From NCBI RefSeq assembly GCF_004217215.1, contig NZ_SHKP01000006.1, positions 62,001-126,000 of the forward strand: a stretch of DNA of 64,000 nucleotides. Direction: 5' to 3'. A program made the translations under genes and the position numbers. Source of the DNA: Rivibacter subsaxonicus (GTDB lineage: Bacteria; Pseudomonadota; Gammaproteobacteria; Burkholderiales; Burkholderiaceae_C). Each line of letters starts with the position of its first letter. Position 1 is the first letter of the stretch. The notes beneath the pieces were generated by a model that was given only the letters and a program-made list of their open reading frames with translations, did not search any database and was not told the DNA's origin. Positions 14,381-23,026 of this stretch are shown piece after piece.

Positions 14381-15097
14381 ATGTCCAGGCAAGTCTTCCT
14401 CGACACCGAAACCACCGGCCTCAGTCCGGAGAACGGCGACCGCGTCATCGAGATCGGTTGCGTGGAACTGGTGAACCGGCGCTACAGCGGCCGCAATCTG
14501 CACTTCTATCTGAACCCCGAGCGCAAGAGCCACGAGGACGCGATCAAGGTCCACGGCCTGACCGACGAGTTCCTGGCCGACAAGCCCAGGTTCGCGGCGG
14601 TAGTCGAGGAACTGCTCGAGTACGTGCAGGGCGCCGAGATCATCATCCACAACGCCACCTTCGACCTCGGCTTCCTCGACGAGGAACTCAAGCGCCTGGG
14701 CCGCCAGCCCTTCACCCGCCACGTGGCCGGCGTGGTCGACAGCCTGACGATGGCGCGCGAGATGTTCCCCGGCAAGAGCAACTCGCTCGATGCGCTGTGC
14801 AAGCGGCTCGAGGTCGACAACAGCAATCGGAGCCTGCACGGTGCGCTGCTCGACGCCGGGCTGCTGGCCGAGGTCTACATCCGCATGACGCGCGGCCAGG
14901 ATTCGCTGGTGATCGACGCGGCCGATGGCGGCGGCGCGCAGAACGGCGAGGTCGCGCTGGTCGAGGTCGACCTCGCTTCCTTCAGCCCGCCGGTCATCGA
15001 GCCGAGCGCGCTCGAACTCGAGGCCCATGCCGCGATGCTGGCCGAACTCGACAAGGCCAGCGGCGGCAAGAGCAGGTGGAAGGTGCTCGGCGACTGA
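14381..15097 (+). CDS. dnaQ: DNA polymerase III epsilon subunit (3'-5' proofreading exonuclease)
   Basis: DnaQ (238 aa) proofreads within the polymerase III core. Exo I is FLDTETTGLSP with both metal-binding acids, Exo II is IIHNATFDLGFLDEE, and Exo III has SLHGALLDAGLLAEVY with the His-Ala-Asp arrangement of the DEDDh group. The C-terminal tail that binds the alpha subunit is present. It begins one base after fdx, suggesting read-through from the isc operon. Confidence 0.95.
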   Translation: MSRQVFLDTETTGLSPENGDRVIEIGCVELVNRRYSGRNLHFYLNPERKSHEDAIKVHGLTDEFLADKPRFAAVVEELLEYVQGAEIIIHNATFDLGFLDEELKRLGRQPFTRHVAGVVDSLTMAREMFPGKSNSLDALCKRLEVDNSNRSLHGALLDAGLLAEVYIRMTRGQDSLVIDAADGGGAQNGEVALVEVDLASFSPPVIEPSALELEAHAAMLAELDKASGGKSRWKVLGD

Positions 15098-15119
15098 GCT
15101 CCGGCCGCGCCGCTTGTGG

Positions 15120-15125
15120 CATAAT
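15120..15125 (+). promoter_or_regulatory. Candidate -10 element for tRNA-Val
   Basis: CATAAT, preceded by TGTGG, lies about 60 bp upstream of the tRNA and 23 bp after dnaQ. A matching -35 is not obvious, so this is a weak call. Confidence 0.3.
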
Positions 15126-15183
15126 CTGCGGCTCGCGAGATGGCGCTGCCCGCTCGCGAATCCGGAACGATCCGCAACATTCC

Positions 15184-15258
15184 GGGCGGTTAGCTCAGCG
15201 GTAGAGCACTGCCTTCACACGGCAGGGGTCGCAGGTTCAAACCCTGCACCGCCCACCA
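15184..15258 (+). tRNA. tRNA-Val (anticodon CAC)
   Basis: The 75-nt cloverleaf has acceptor GGGCGGT paired with ACCGCCC, followed by discriminator A and an encoded CCA end. The D arm is AGCTCAGCGGTAGAGC. The anticodon stem is CTGCC/GGCAG with a TTCACAC loop, giving anticodon CAC at 15216-15218, which reads GUG valine codons. The T arm is GCAGGTTCAAACCCTGC. All stems pair. Confidence 0.97.
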
Positions 15259-15275
15259 AGAAGATCAACGATTTC

Positions 15276-15297
15276 CGCCACCTTCGGGTGGCGTTTT
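15276..15297 (+). terminator. Terminator after tRNA-Val
   Basis: CGCCACC pairs with GGTGGCG around a TTCG tetraloop and is followed by TTTT. This is a standard intrinsic terminator 18 bp after the tRNA. The psd gene ends on the other strand at 15328, so it may also serve there. Confidence 0.85.
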
Positions 15298-15327
15298 CGT
15301 TGGCGGTGTGGAAATGCCGCCGCGCGC

Positions 15328-16212
15328 TCAGTAGCCCACGGTGGCCCAGGTACCCATCGCCTCGCCCAGCCGCACGGCGCGCTCGGCCGTCCAGTCGGTG
15401 GCCAGGCGGGCGGCGTCCTTCGGGAACAGCAGCACGACGGTCGAGCCCAGCAGGAAGCGGCCCATCTCGGCGCCCTGTTCCAGGCGCAGCGGCTGCGCCT
15501 CGTAGTCCCACTGGCGAATGTCCGGGGTGCGCGGCGGGTTGACCACGCCGTGCCAGGTGGTGGCCATGCTGCCGACGATCGTCGCGCCGACCAGCACCAT
15601 CACGAAGGGGCCGCGCTCGCCGTCGAACAGGCAGACCACGCGCTCGTTGCGCGCGAACAGGCCCGGCACGCCGCGCGCGGTCGTCGGGTTCACCGAGAAC
15701 AGTTCGCCCGGCACGTAGACCATGCGCTGCAGGCGGCCGGTGCAGGGCATGTGGATGCGGTGGTAGTCCTTCGGGCTCAGGTAGATCGTGGCGAACACGC
15801 CGTCCTCGAAGTGCCGCGCCATGGCTGCGTCGCCGCCGAGCAGCGCGGTGGTCGAGTAGTGGTGGCCCTTGGCCTGGAAGATCTGGTCGTGCTCGATGCG
15901 GCCGCACTGGCTGATCGCGCCGTCGACCGGGCAGACCAAGTCGGCACGCGCGATGGTGCGCGCGCCGGGTCGCAGCGGTCGCGTGAAGAACTCGTTGAAG
16001 CTCCTGTAGGCGGCCGGGTCGGGATGCAGCGCTTCATCCATCTGCACCCCGTAGCGCCGCACGAACCAGCGGACCAAGTAGGTGGTGAGGGCGCCGCCCT
16101 CGCTGCGCGCCACGCGGCCGGCAAACGCGGTGAGCGCCCGCTTGGGCAGCAGGTACTGGGGGAGTACGGAGAGTCGGGACACCGCTGAATGCTTTCTCTT
16201 GTGAGGGATCAT
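15328..16212 (-). CDS. psd: Phosphatidylserine decarboxylase proenzyme
   Basis: Psd (294 aa from ATG 16212) converts phosphatidylserine to phosphatidylethanolamine at the inner membrane. The C-terminal FLLGSTVVLLFP contains the LGST self-cleavage site, where the serine becomes the pyruvoyl prosthetic group. Other family features are FFTRPLRPGAR, CPVDGAIS, and YHRIHMPCTGRL with catalytic His. The open frame upstream of MIPHKRKHS is Arg/Gln-rich and non-homologous, so the ATG at 16212 is preferred. Confidence 0.95.
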   Translation of the reverse strand: MIPHKRKHSAVSRLSVLPQYLLPKRALTAFAGRVARSEGGALTTYLVRWFVRRYGVQMDEALHPDPAAYRSFNEFFTRPLRPGARTIARADLVCPVDGAISQCGRIEHDQIFQAKGHHYSTTALLGGDAAMARHFEDGVFATIYLSPKDYHRIHMPCTGRLQRMVYVPGELFSVNPTTARGVPGLFARNERVVCLFDGERGPFVMVLVGATIVGSMATTWHGVVNPPRTPDIRQWDYEAQPLRLEQGAEMGRFLLGSTVVLLFPKDAARLATDWTAERAVRLGEAMGTWATVGY

Positions 16213-16328
16213 CGCGCGCCGTGGCCGCCGGCGCGGATGCTGGTCATGTTCGCATTGTCTCTGCGCCTGCCGGTGCGTCGGCGGCCGCCCGGCGCACCGT
16301 CTCCTGCGACCGCGACCATCGGCGGGCC

Positions 16329-16895
16329 CTAGCTGCCGACCGCCGGCTTGCCCTTGTCGGCCAATGCGGTCAGCAGCGCCAGTTGCTGTTGCTGGAGCTT
16401 CAGCAGATCGTCCCACTGCTGCTCGCGCAGCGCATCAATCTTCTGGTGCAGCAGCATGATCTCGAGTTCGGCCTTCAGGTTGACCTCGTAGTCGTGCGCG
16501 GTGGTCAAGCGGTCCTTTTCGGACTGCCGGTTCTGAGACATCAGGATGATGGGCGCCTGGATCGCGGCCAGCATCGACAGGAACAGGTTGAGCAGGATGT
16601 ACGGGTAGGGATCGAAGGTCTTGCCGTGGTTCATCAGCAGAAAGGCGTTGAGCCCGACCCAGAGCAGCATCGCCGCAGCGAACAGGCCGACGAAGGTCCA
16701 CGAGCCGCCGAAGGATGCCACCGCGTCGGCGGCGCGTTGGCCGAGGCCGGGGCGCGCATCGTAATCCTGCGTGAGGTCGCGCGCGATGTGGGTCCGTCCC
16801 GCGATGTGGCGTGCCACCTTCTGGGCCCGCGCGTCCAGCGCCTCGAAGGGCTTGCCCAGCAGCCTCGATGCAATCTCGTCGTGCTCGTGGTCCAT
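16329..16895 (-). CDS. DUF1003 membrane protein
   Basis: This 188-residue protein contains two transmembrane segments (about residues 67-85, FVGLFAAAMLLWVGLNAFLL, and 96-118) separated by FDPYPYILLNLFLS, the DUF1003 signature. The C-terminal helix is Gln/Leu-rich (KLQQQQLALL), likely a coiled coil. Function is unknown. It starts 3 bp after the SulP gene and is presumably co-expressed with it. Confidence 0.85.
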   Translation of the reverse strand: MDHEHDEIASRLLGKPFEALDARAQKVARHIAGRTHIARDLTQDYDARPGLGQRAADAVASFGGSWTFVGLFAAAMLLWVGLNAFLLMNHGKTFDPYPYILLNLFLSMLAAIQAPIILMSQNRQSEKDRLTTAHDYEVNLKAELEIMLLHQKIDALREQQWDDLLKLQQQQLALLTALADKGKPAVGS

Positions 16896-16898
16896 GCT

Positions 16899-18557
16899 TC
16901 ACTCCGGGCTTTGAGTCGCGTCGGCCGCCGCGCGCTGCAGCAGCGGCGCGAACTGCTCGGCGTAGTGCTCTGCGCCGAGCAGGTCCAGCAGACCGGCTTT
17001 GGACATCTTGCCGCGCACCCTCTCGTTGGCCTCGCACAGCATCACTCGCACGCCGCGCTTGTGCAGCTTGCGGATCACCTCGTCGAGCGTCAGCAGGCCG
17101 CTCATGTCGATGAACGGCACGCGTCGCAGCCGCAGGATCAGCACCCGCGGGTCGGTGTGGGTCTGCGCCAGCGAGGCTTCGAACTTCTCGACCGCGCCGA
17201 AGAAGAAGGGCCCGTCGATCTCGTAGACCAGCACGCCCGGTGGCAGGTCGGCGTGGCCCTGCTGGTCAAGCTCGCTCTGCAGGTCGTTCTTGCCGAGTTG
17301 CTGCACCTCGACCGCGGACGACATGCGGCGAATGAACTGCAGGATCGCCAGGATCACGCCGACGTTGACCGCCACCACCAGGTCGGCGAACACCGTCAGC
17401 AGGAAGGTGATGACGAGGATCGCGCTGTCGGCGCGCGGTGCCCGCAGCAGGAGGTGTCTGAAATGCCCGAGGTCGCTCATGTTCCAGGCCACGACGAACA
17501 GGATCGCGGCCAGCGCGGTGAGCGGGATGTCGGCCGCCAGCGGTGCCAGGAACAGCAGCACCGCCACCAGCGTCAGCGCGTGGCCGATGCCGGCCAGCGG
17601 GCTGTTGCCGCCGTTGCGGATGTTGGTGGCGGTGCGCGCGATCGCCCCGGTCGCGGCGAAGCCGCCGAACAGCGGCGCCGCGATGTTGGCCAGGCCCTGG
17701 CCGATCAGTTCCTGGTTGGAGTCGTGCTTGGTGCCGGCCATGCCGTCGGCCACCACTGCCGAGAGCAGCGACTCGATCGCGCCCAGCATCGCGATCGTGA
17801 ACGCCGGCCCGAGCAGGGTGATGACGTCGCCGAAGCTGAAGCTCGGCCAGCTCGGTGCCGGCAGGCCGCGCGGGATGCCGCCGAAGGCGCTGCCGATGGT
17901 TGCCACGCCGGGCAACTGCAGCAGCGCCTGCAGCAAGGTTGCCACGATCATCGCCACCAGTGGCCCGGGCACGCGCGCCAGGCCGCGGATGCGCGATGAG
18001 TACAGCGCCAGCGCCAGGCTCAGCAGCCCGAGCGCGAGCGTTGGCCAGTGAAACTGCGCCAGCACGCCGAGCAGGTTCAGCAGCTTGTCGTGGAAATGCA
18101 GGCCCTCGACCTTGGGCAGGCCCAAAAAGTACTGCCACTGGCCGACGAAGATGATCAGGCCGATGCCGGTCGTGAAGCCGACGATCACCGGCGCCGGGAT
18201 GAACTTGATGACGCCGCCCAGCTTGGCGATGCCCATCAGCAGCAGGATCAGGCCGGCCATCAGCGTGGCCAGCTGCAGGCCGGCGATGCCGTGCTGGGCG
18301 GTGATGCCGGAGAGGATCGCGATGAAGGCGCCGGTCGGCCCCGCGATCTGGACCCGGCTGCCGCCGAGCACCGAGACCATCAGGCCGCCGATGATCGCTG
18401 TGTAGAGGCCCTGCTCGGGGCGTGCGCCGGAGGCGATCGCGAAGGCCATCGCCAGCGGCAGGGCGACCACGCCGACGACCAGGCCGGCCACGATGTTCGG
18501 CAACCAGTGGTGGCGGGCGAGCAGGCCGGCGCGGCTGGCTTCGAGGAAGGCGATCAT
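16899..18557 (-). CDS. SulP-family anion transporter with STAS domain
   Basis: The 552-residue protein has the SulP membrane core (NIVAGLVVGVVALPLAMAFA near the start, GLYTAIIGGLMVSVLGGSR, TGAFIAILSGI) of about 11-14 helices. A C-terminal STAS domain follows (VLILRLRRVPFIDMSGLLTL). SulP proteins carry sulfate, bicarbonate or other anions; the substrate here is unknown. Bicarbonate or sulfate are the usual candidates in proteobacteria. A DUF1003 gene follows closely. Confidence 0.9.
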   Translation of the reverse strand: MIAFLEASRAGLLARHHWLPNIVAGLVVGVVALPLAMAFAIASGARPEQGLYTAIIGGLMVSVLGGSRVQIAGPTGAFIAILSGITAQHGIAGLQLATLMAGLILLLMGIAKLGGVIKFIPAPVIVGFTTGIGLIIFVGQWQYFLGLPKVEGLHFHDKLLNLLGVLAQFHWPTLALGLLSLALALYSSRIRGLARVPGPLVAMIVATLLQALLQLPGVATIGSAFGGIPRGLPAPSWPSFSFGDVITLLGPAFTIAMLGAIESLLSAVVADGMAGTKHDSNQELIGQGLANIAAPLFGGFAATGAIARTATNIRNGGNSPLAGIGHALTLVAVLLFLAPLAADIPLTALAAILFVVAWNMSDLGHFRHLLLRAPRADSAILVITFLLTVFADLVVAVNVGVILAILQFIRRMSSAVEVQQLGKNDLQSELDQQGHADLPPGVLVYEIDGPFFFGAVEKFEASLAQTHTDPRVLILRLRRVPFIDMSGLLTLDEVIRKLHKRGVRVMLCEANERVRGKMSKAGLLDLLGAEHYAEQFAPLLQRAAADATQSPE

Positions 18558-18570
18558 CGGCGACCGGATC

Positions 18571-19350
18571 TCATCCCAGGTCGGGAACCCGCGGCGGCAG
18601 GCGCTCGTTGCGCAGCGCCGCCGCCAGCCGCGAGAACGAAGGCATCAGCTGCGCCCAGGCTTGGCGGTCGAGCCCGGTGGGGCGCGCCAGCGGCCCGAGC
18701 GTGTGGCCGTCGATCGGGTGGCCCTTGAGGCCGAAGACCAGGCTGTTGCCGCAGTCGTCGTCACCCACCGTCACCACCGAGCCGCCAAAGCTGAGCCGGA
18801 TGCGCTCGAGCTGCTGCGCGTGCTCGGGGTGGCCGGCGTGCAGGTTGGCGACCATCACGCCGCGCGCGCCGAGCGCGGCACGGCAGTCGTCGTAGAAGCG
18901 CTGGCTGGCCAGTGGCGTCGACTGGCCGTCGCGGTCATAGCCGTCGACCAGCAGCACGTCGAAGGGTGCCGACGGTGACTGCACGAAGGCCGCGCCGCAG
19001 CCGCATGCCACCGTGAAGCGCTGGTCGTCGGGCGGCACCTGAAACTCGTCGCGCAGCTCGATCACGTGCGGGTTGATCTCGACCACCTCGATGTGCGCCT
19101 GCGGCAGGTGGCGGTAGCAGAACTTGGCGAGCGAGCCTCCGCCGAGCCCGATCATCCCGATGCGCCGCGGCTGCGGCTCGAACATCAGGAAACCCATCAT
19201 GACCCGCGTGTACTCGAGGTCGAGCACGTCCGGCTCGAGGATCAGCATCCGGCTCTGGATCTCGCTGATCGAGAAGTACAGCGCCTTGGTCGCCAGCGCT
19301 TCGTAGACGAAGGGGCGCTCGAAGGCGGGAGAGTCGGCGTGGTCGGGCAT
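18571..19350 (-). CDS. Spermidine-synthase-like methyltransferase-fold protein
   Basis: The 259-residue protein has the spermidine synthase Rossmann core: IGMIGLGGGSLAKFCY, HIEVVEINPHVIELRDEF and FDVLLVDGYD. Canonical SpeE uses decarboxylated AdoMet and putrescine through the GGGDG loop. Here the loop is GLGGGSLAKF, which lacks the usual Asp, so aminopropyl transfer is uncertain. No speD is adjacent. The ATG at 19350 (MPDHADS) is preferred over one 18 codons earlier. Confidence 0.75.
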   Translation of the reverse strand: MPDHADSPAFERPFVYEALATKALYFSISEIQSRMLILEPDVLDLEYTRVMMGFLMFEPQPRRIGMIGLGGGSLAKFCYRHLPQAHIEVVEINPHVIELRDEFQVPPDDQRFTVACGCGAAFVQSPSAPFDVLLVDGYDRDGQSTPLASQRFYDDCRAALGARGVMVANLHAGHPEHAQQLERIRLSFGGSVVTVGDDDCGNSLVFGLKGHPIDGHTLGPLARPTGLDRQAWAQLMPSFSRLAAALRNERLPPRVPDLG

Positions 19351-19450
19351 GGGCGATGGCGGGCGGCAACCGCCAAGACTACCGGAAGCCGTGGGCGGCA
19401 GCACCGAACGCGGCGTCCGTGCAACGGCGAGACTTGCAATGGTGAATCAT

Positions 19451-19472
19451 GTGTATTACTGTACTAATACAC
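19451..19472. promoter_or_regulatory. Palindromic operator of the GntR/ABC operon
   Basis: GTGTATTA (19451-19458) and TAATACAC (19465-19472) form a perfect inverted repeat with a 6-bp spacer, 20 bp upstream of the regulator start. A -35-like TTGCAA lies at 19434-19439, putting the palindrome over the -10 region. YtrA-subfamily GntR repressors typically bind sites of this kind in their own promoters, so autorepression is likely. Confidence 0.75.
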
Positions 19473-19492
19473 AACAGTAGCGACGGCGCGAC

Positions 19493-19897
19493 TTGACTCC
19501 TCTCGATCTCTTCTCGGTGGCCACCGGCTCCGCCGAGCCAATCTACCGCCAGCTCAGCGACCAGGTGCGGCGGCTGGTGGCGGGCGGGCAGTTGCGCGCT
19601 GGCGACGAGATGCCCTCGGTGCGCGACGTCGCGCAGTCGCTGGCGGTGAACCCGATGACCGTCTCCAAGGCCTACAGCCTGCTCGAGGCCGAGGGCGCGC
19701 TGGAGCGGCGCCGCGGCCTGGGCATGGTGGTCGCGGCCCAGCACAAGCGCGCCGCCGCGCTGGCCGACCGTGCCCTGCTGCTGAGACCGACGCTCGAGCG
19801 CGCCGCGCAGGAGGCTCGCCAGCTCGAGCTTTCATCGGCGCGCGCCGTCGCGCTGTTCGACCAGATTCTTCGGGAAGGCAAGGGGAACGACGAATGA
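19493..19897 (+). CDS. GntR-family (YtrA-type) transcriptional regulator
   Basis: This short 134-residue regulator has a GntR winged helix (PIYRQLSDQVRRLVAGGQLRAG and SVRDVAQSLAVNPMTVSKAY) followed by a C-terminal tail of only ~55 residues, the YtrA/YhcF subgroup. Such proteins repress ABC transporter operons, and the next gene is an ABC ATPase whose start overlaps this stop (ATGA). The start codon is TTG at 19493. The effector is unknown. Confidence 0.88.
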   Translation: MTPLDLFSVATGSAEPIYRQLSDQVRRLVAGGQLRAGDEMPSVRDVAQSLAVNPMTVSKAYSLLEAEGALERRRGLGMVVAAQHKRAAALADRALLLRPTLERAAQEARQLELSSARAVALFDQILREGKGNDE

Positions 19898-20847
19898 ATG
19901 TGAGCACCACTCATGCGCCGCCGGCGCGCGGCTCGCTGGCGAGTTCGCTGCACGCAGCTTCGCCGTTCGTGCCGGCCGCGTCGGTCGAGGTCAAGGGGCT
20001 CCACGTCGGATACGGCAAGCGGCCGGTGATCGACGGCCTCGACTGGCAACTGGTGCCGGGCCAGGTCGTGGGCCTGCTCGGTCGCAATGGCGCCGGCAAG
20101 ACGACGCTGCTCGAAGCGCTGCTCGGGTTGCGCGATGTCGATTCGGGCAGCGTGAGCCTGTTCGGCCAGCCGCTGGCGGCGCTGGACGACGCGGCACGCG
20201 CTCGCATCGGCTTCGTGCCGCAAGCTTCCGACCTGTTCCCGTGGCTCACCGGCGCGCAGTTGCTGGCCTACTTTCGCAGCTTCTATCCACGCTGGAACGA
20301 GGCCAAGGTCGAGGCGCTGCTGACCCGCTGGGATATCGACCGGAACCTCCCGATTGCGCGACTGTCGGGCGGCCAACAGCAGCGCTTGTCGATCATCCGT
20401 GCGCTCGCGCACGAGCCCGACCTGCTGGTGCTCGACGAGCCCGTGGCCAGCCTCGACCCGGTGGGCCGACGCGACTTCCTGCGCGAGCTGGTCGAGCAGG
20501 TGCTCGACCGCGGCACCACGGTGGTGTTCAGCACCCACATCCTGTCCGACCTCGAGCGCGTGGCCTTCAATGTCGCCTTTCTTGCGCGTGGTCGGATCGC
20601 ACTGCAGGCGCCGCTCGACGAGCTGATCGAGACCACCCGCCGCCTCAGCGGCCCGGCCGCCGAGGTGCGCGCGTTGATGCAGGCGCAGGCGCTGCAACCC
20701 CTGGCCGGGATGCCGGTCACTGGCGCTGGCGAGCGCCTGCGGCTGCTGGTGCGCTGCACCGCCGATGCGCCGGCACCGGCGCCGGCCGGTGCTGTGCTGG
20801 TCGAGAAGGTGGGCTTCGAGGATCTGTACGCGGAGCTCACCGCATGA
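19894..20847 (+). CDS. ABC transporter ATP-binding protein
   Basis: The 317-residue ATPase has Walker A GRNGAGKTTLL, Q-loop FVPQASDLFPWL, signature LSGGQQQRL, and Walker B LLVLDEPVASLDP, then a C-terminal extension of ~90 residues typical of CcmA/YtrB-type exporters. It is coupled on both sides, to the GntR regulator and to the membrane protein gene (ATGA overlaps). The transported substrate is unknown; YtrA-type operons often respond to envelope stress. Confidence 0.9.
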   Translation: MNVSTTHAPPARGSLASSLHAASPFVPAASVEVKGLHVGYGKRPVIDGLDWQLVPGQVVGLLGRNGAGKTTLLEALLGLRDVDSGSVSLFGQPLAALDDAARARIGFVPQASDLFPWLTGAQLLAYFRSFYPRWNEAKVEALLTRWDIDRNLPIARLSGGQQQRLSIIRALAHEPDLLVLDEPVASLDPVGRRDFLRELVEQVLDRGTTVVFSTHILSDLERVAFNVAFLARGRIALQAPLDELIETTRRLSGPAAEVRALMQAQALQPLAGMPVTGAGERLRLLVRCTADAPAPAPAGAVLVEKVGFEDLYAELTA

Positions 20848-22334
20848 ACTCGTCCACCCGCGCCTTGCCTCTGGTCCCGTGGCGGCAGATGCTGCTCGCG
20901 CCGTGGTGGCAGACCGTCAATCAGGGCTCGCGCTGGACGCTGTGGATCACGCTGGCCTTTCTCGCCGCGGTGCCGGTCATCCTGGTCTTGCTGATTCCGC
21001 CGCTACGCTGGTGGCAGGCGCCGCCGCTGCTGGGCGTGCTGCTGCTGGCGGCGGCCTGGTGGATGCTGGCGAGCAGCCTGCTGCAGCAGAACCATCCCAA
21101 TGCCGCGCGGCTGGTGCCGGGCCATCTCCGGCGCCTGCGCCTTCTGTTCCTGCTGAGCTGGGCCGTCGTGGCCTTGGTGGCCGGCCTGCTGCTTGGCGCT
21201 CTGCTTGGGCATGTGGCGCCCTGCATCATCGCCACGGCGGCGGTCGCGCTGTTCTTTGCCTGGGCGGTGGCATGGCCGCTGCACGCCTGGCTGGCATGGG
21301 GGGCCTGGTTCCTCGTGGTGCCAATCACGCCGTTGCGTGCTGCCGTGCCGACGGTCGCCGCGCTGCTGGCCCTGCCGCCGCTGCAGTTGCTGATGCTGGG
21401 CGCCGCGGTGGCGGCTGTCGGCTGGTGCAGTGCGCATTGCTTGCTCGGCCATGGCGAGAGCTGGCACCTGAAGCGCTACGCGGCGTCGCAGCGCATACAC
21501 AGCCTGCAGCAGTGGGGTGCAGCCGAGGTGCAGGTGCTGCCGAAAACGCGGTTCTGGTCGGCCATCAACCGGGGCTTCAACTGGGGCTATCACCTCTGGC
21601 TCGCGCGTCTGTTGGCGCGACTGGACAGCAGCAGCCGCGCGCGACTGGCAATGGTGTTCGGGCCGTCGCTGCACTGGTCGACCTTGGCCGGCAACCTCTT
21701 GATGCTCGGCATGCTGCTGCCGGGCCTGCTGATGCTGCTGGTGCCTTTGCCGCAGGGCGAGTTGGACCAGGCGGCGCGCGAGGGTGCCAGCGGCATGACG
21801 GGCGGCGCGTTGCTGGGCTGGACCGGCTACTTCGTCGGCTTGCGGTCGACCCTCTACACAACGCGCCGCGAGCAGGCGCTGCTGGTGCTGGCGCCCGGCC
21901 TGCCGCGCCGGGCCGAGCTCAACCGCTGGCTGGTGCGCCACCTGGCGCTTCACCACCTGGCGTCGGGCGCGCTCATCATCGGCGTCGCGGCGATTGCAAT
22001 GGCCTGGTTGTTTGGCGGCCGCGTGCCAGGCATCGCATGGGCCATCATCGGCGCGTTCGTCGCGTTGGCGTTGCCGGCGGGCCTGGTGATCATCGTCAGC
22101 GATTGGTCGCGGCTGCGCCGGCCCGGCCCGTTGGCCGGCATGGGCCTGATGCTGCCGGCCATCGTGCTCTGGGTCGGCATCGTGCTGCTCGTGGCGAGGC
22201 TCGACGTGCCTGCCGAACTGTTCGTCGGTGTGGGCCTCGTGTTGCTGGTGCTGGCGCTGGCGTGGGCCCGATCGCGAATGGAGCGCCTGCCGCAGATGCT
22301 GCCGGCGGCGCGACGGGCACCAAGGGCGCGCTAG
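20844..22334 (+). CDS. Multi-spanning membrane protein, probable ABC permease partner
   Basis: The 496-residue protein is very hydrophobic, with about 10-12 predicted membrane segments (for example WITLAFLAAVPVILVLLIPP and GLLMLLVPLPQ). It lacks a recognisable permease signature. Its start overlaps the ABC ATPase stop, so it most likely forms the membrane part of that transporter. The ATG at 20844 is the translationally coupled one; the frame is open upstream without homology. Its TAG stop shares CTAG with the stop of the convergent regulator gene. Confidence 0.75.
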   Translation: MNSSTRALPLVPWRQMLLAPWWQTVNQGSRWTLWITLAFLAAVPVILVLLIPPLRWWQAPPLLGVLLLAAAWWMLASSLLQQNHPNAARLVPGHLRRLRLLFLLSWAVVALVAGLLLGALLGHVAPCIIATAAVALFFAWAVAWPLHAWLAWGAWFLVVPITPLRAAVPTVAALLALPPLQLLMLGAAVAAVGWCSAHCLLGHGESWHLKRYAASQRIHSLQQWGAAEVQVLPKTRFWSAINRGFNWGYHLWLARLLARLDSSSRARLAMVFGPSLHWSTLAGNLLMLGMLLPGLLMLLVPLPQGELDQAAREGASGMTGGALLGWTGYFVGLRSTLYTTRREQALLVLAPGLPRRAELNRWLVRHLALHHLASGALIIGVAAIAMAWLFGGRVPGIAWAIIGAFVALALPAGLVIIVSDWSRLRRPGPLAGMGLMLPAIVLWVGIVLLVARLDVPAELFVGVGLVLLVLALAWARSRMERLPQMLPAARRAPRAR

Positions 22335-22927
22335 GACCCGTGGATCACCACCAGCAGTGCCGTGGCAACCGTCTTGCCCAGGTTGCGGATCGCATGCGGG
22401 CGGTCCACCGCGTAGCGCGCCGTCTCGCCATGCTTGAGACGCTGGCTGTCGTCGCCTGAGCTGACCTCGACGCTGCCGGCGAGCACCGTCAGGTGCTCGC
22501 GCGAGCCGGGCTCGTGCGGCTGCGAGACCAGCGCGCCGCCGGGCTGCAGCAACAACTCGTACCACTCGAAAGCTCCGGCCAGTTCGATCGGGCCAAGGAT
22601 GCGCAGCTCATGGCCGCCATCGGCGCTGTGCAGCGTGGGCGTGGCCTGGGCCGGCACGGTGACGATCGCCGGCGGCGCCGCCTTGCCGCCCTCGAGCAGG
22701 TCGCTCAGGCCCACGCCAAGCGCGTTGGCCAGGCGCCAGACCACCGCCACCGTCGGGTTGGCCTGGTTGCGTTCGATCTGCGACAGCATCGACTTGCTGA
22801 CCCCGGCCCGGCGCGAGAGCTCGTCGAGCGAGAGACCCTGGCCATGGCGCAACGCGGCCAGCGTGGTGCCCACGCGTGGTGGCTCGGCAGGGGCGGGGGC
22901 GGCGCTACGGCCGGTGGCTCGGGGCAT
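22331..22927 (-). CDS. XRE-family regulator with C-terminal cupin domain
   Basis: The 198-residue protein has an N-terminal helix-turn-helix (LRHGQGLSLDELSRRAGVSK then SMLSQIERNQANPTV) and a C-terminal cupin (HEPGSREHLTVLAGSVEV, later RYAVDRPHAIRNLG). This MerR-independent XRE-cupin class usually senses a small metabolite and controls an adjacent catabolic operon. It is divergent from kbl-tdh, with palindromic sequence between, so control of threonine breakdown is a reasonable inference. The ATG at 22927 is preferred; the frame stays open far upstream without homology. Confidence 0.85.
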   Translation of the reverse strand: MPRATGRSAAPAPAEPPRVGTTLAALRHGQGLSLDELSRRAGVSKSMLSQIERNQANPTVAVVWRLANALGVGLSDLLEGGKAAPPAIVTVPAQATPTLHSADGGHELRILGPIELAGAFEWYELLLQPGGALVSQPHEPGSREHLTVLAGSVEVSSGDDSQRLKHGETARYAVDRPHAIRNLGKTVATALLVVIHGS

Positions 22928-22930
22928 GGC

Positions 22931-22974
22931 TTGAAGATCGAACGCAGTTCGATATACTGAACAACAATTCGATT
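22931..22974. promoter_or_regulatory. Divergent promoter/operator between XRE-cupin gene and kbl
   Basis: The region holds a perfect inverted repeat ATCGAAC-GCA-GTTCGAT (22937-22953), an overlapping GTTC-N8-GAAC palindrome (22947-22962) and a further half site ATTCGAT (22968-22973 region). For the plus strand, TTGAAG (22931-22936) and TATACT (22953-22958) form a -35/-10 pair with a 16-bp spacer, inside the repeats. Repressor binding here would block kbl and probably the regulator gene itself. Confidence 0.65.
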
Positions 22975-23026
22975 TACAGGACTGAGACCGCCTGAGTGTA
23001 GTCGCGGTCCACCGGAGCCCTTCCTC

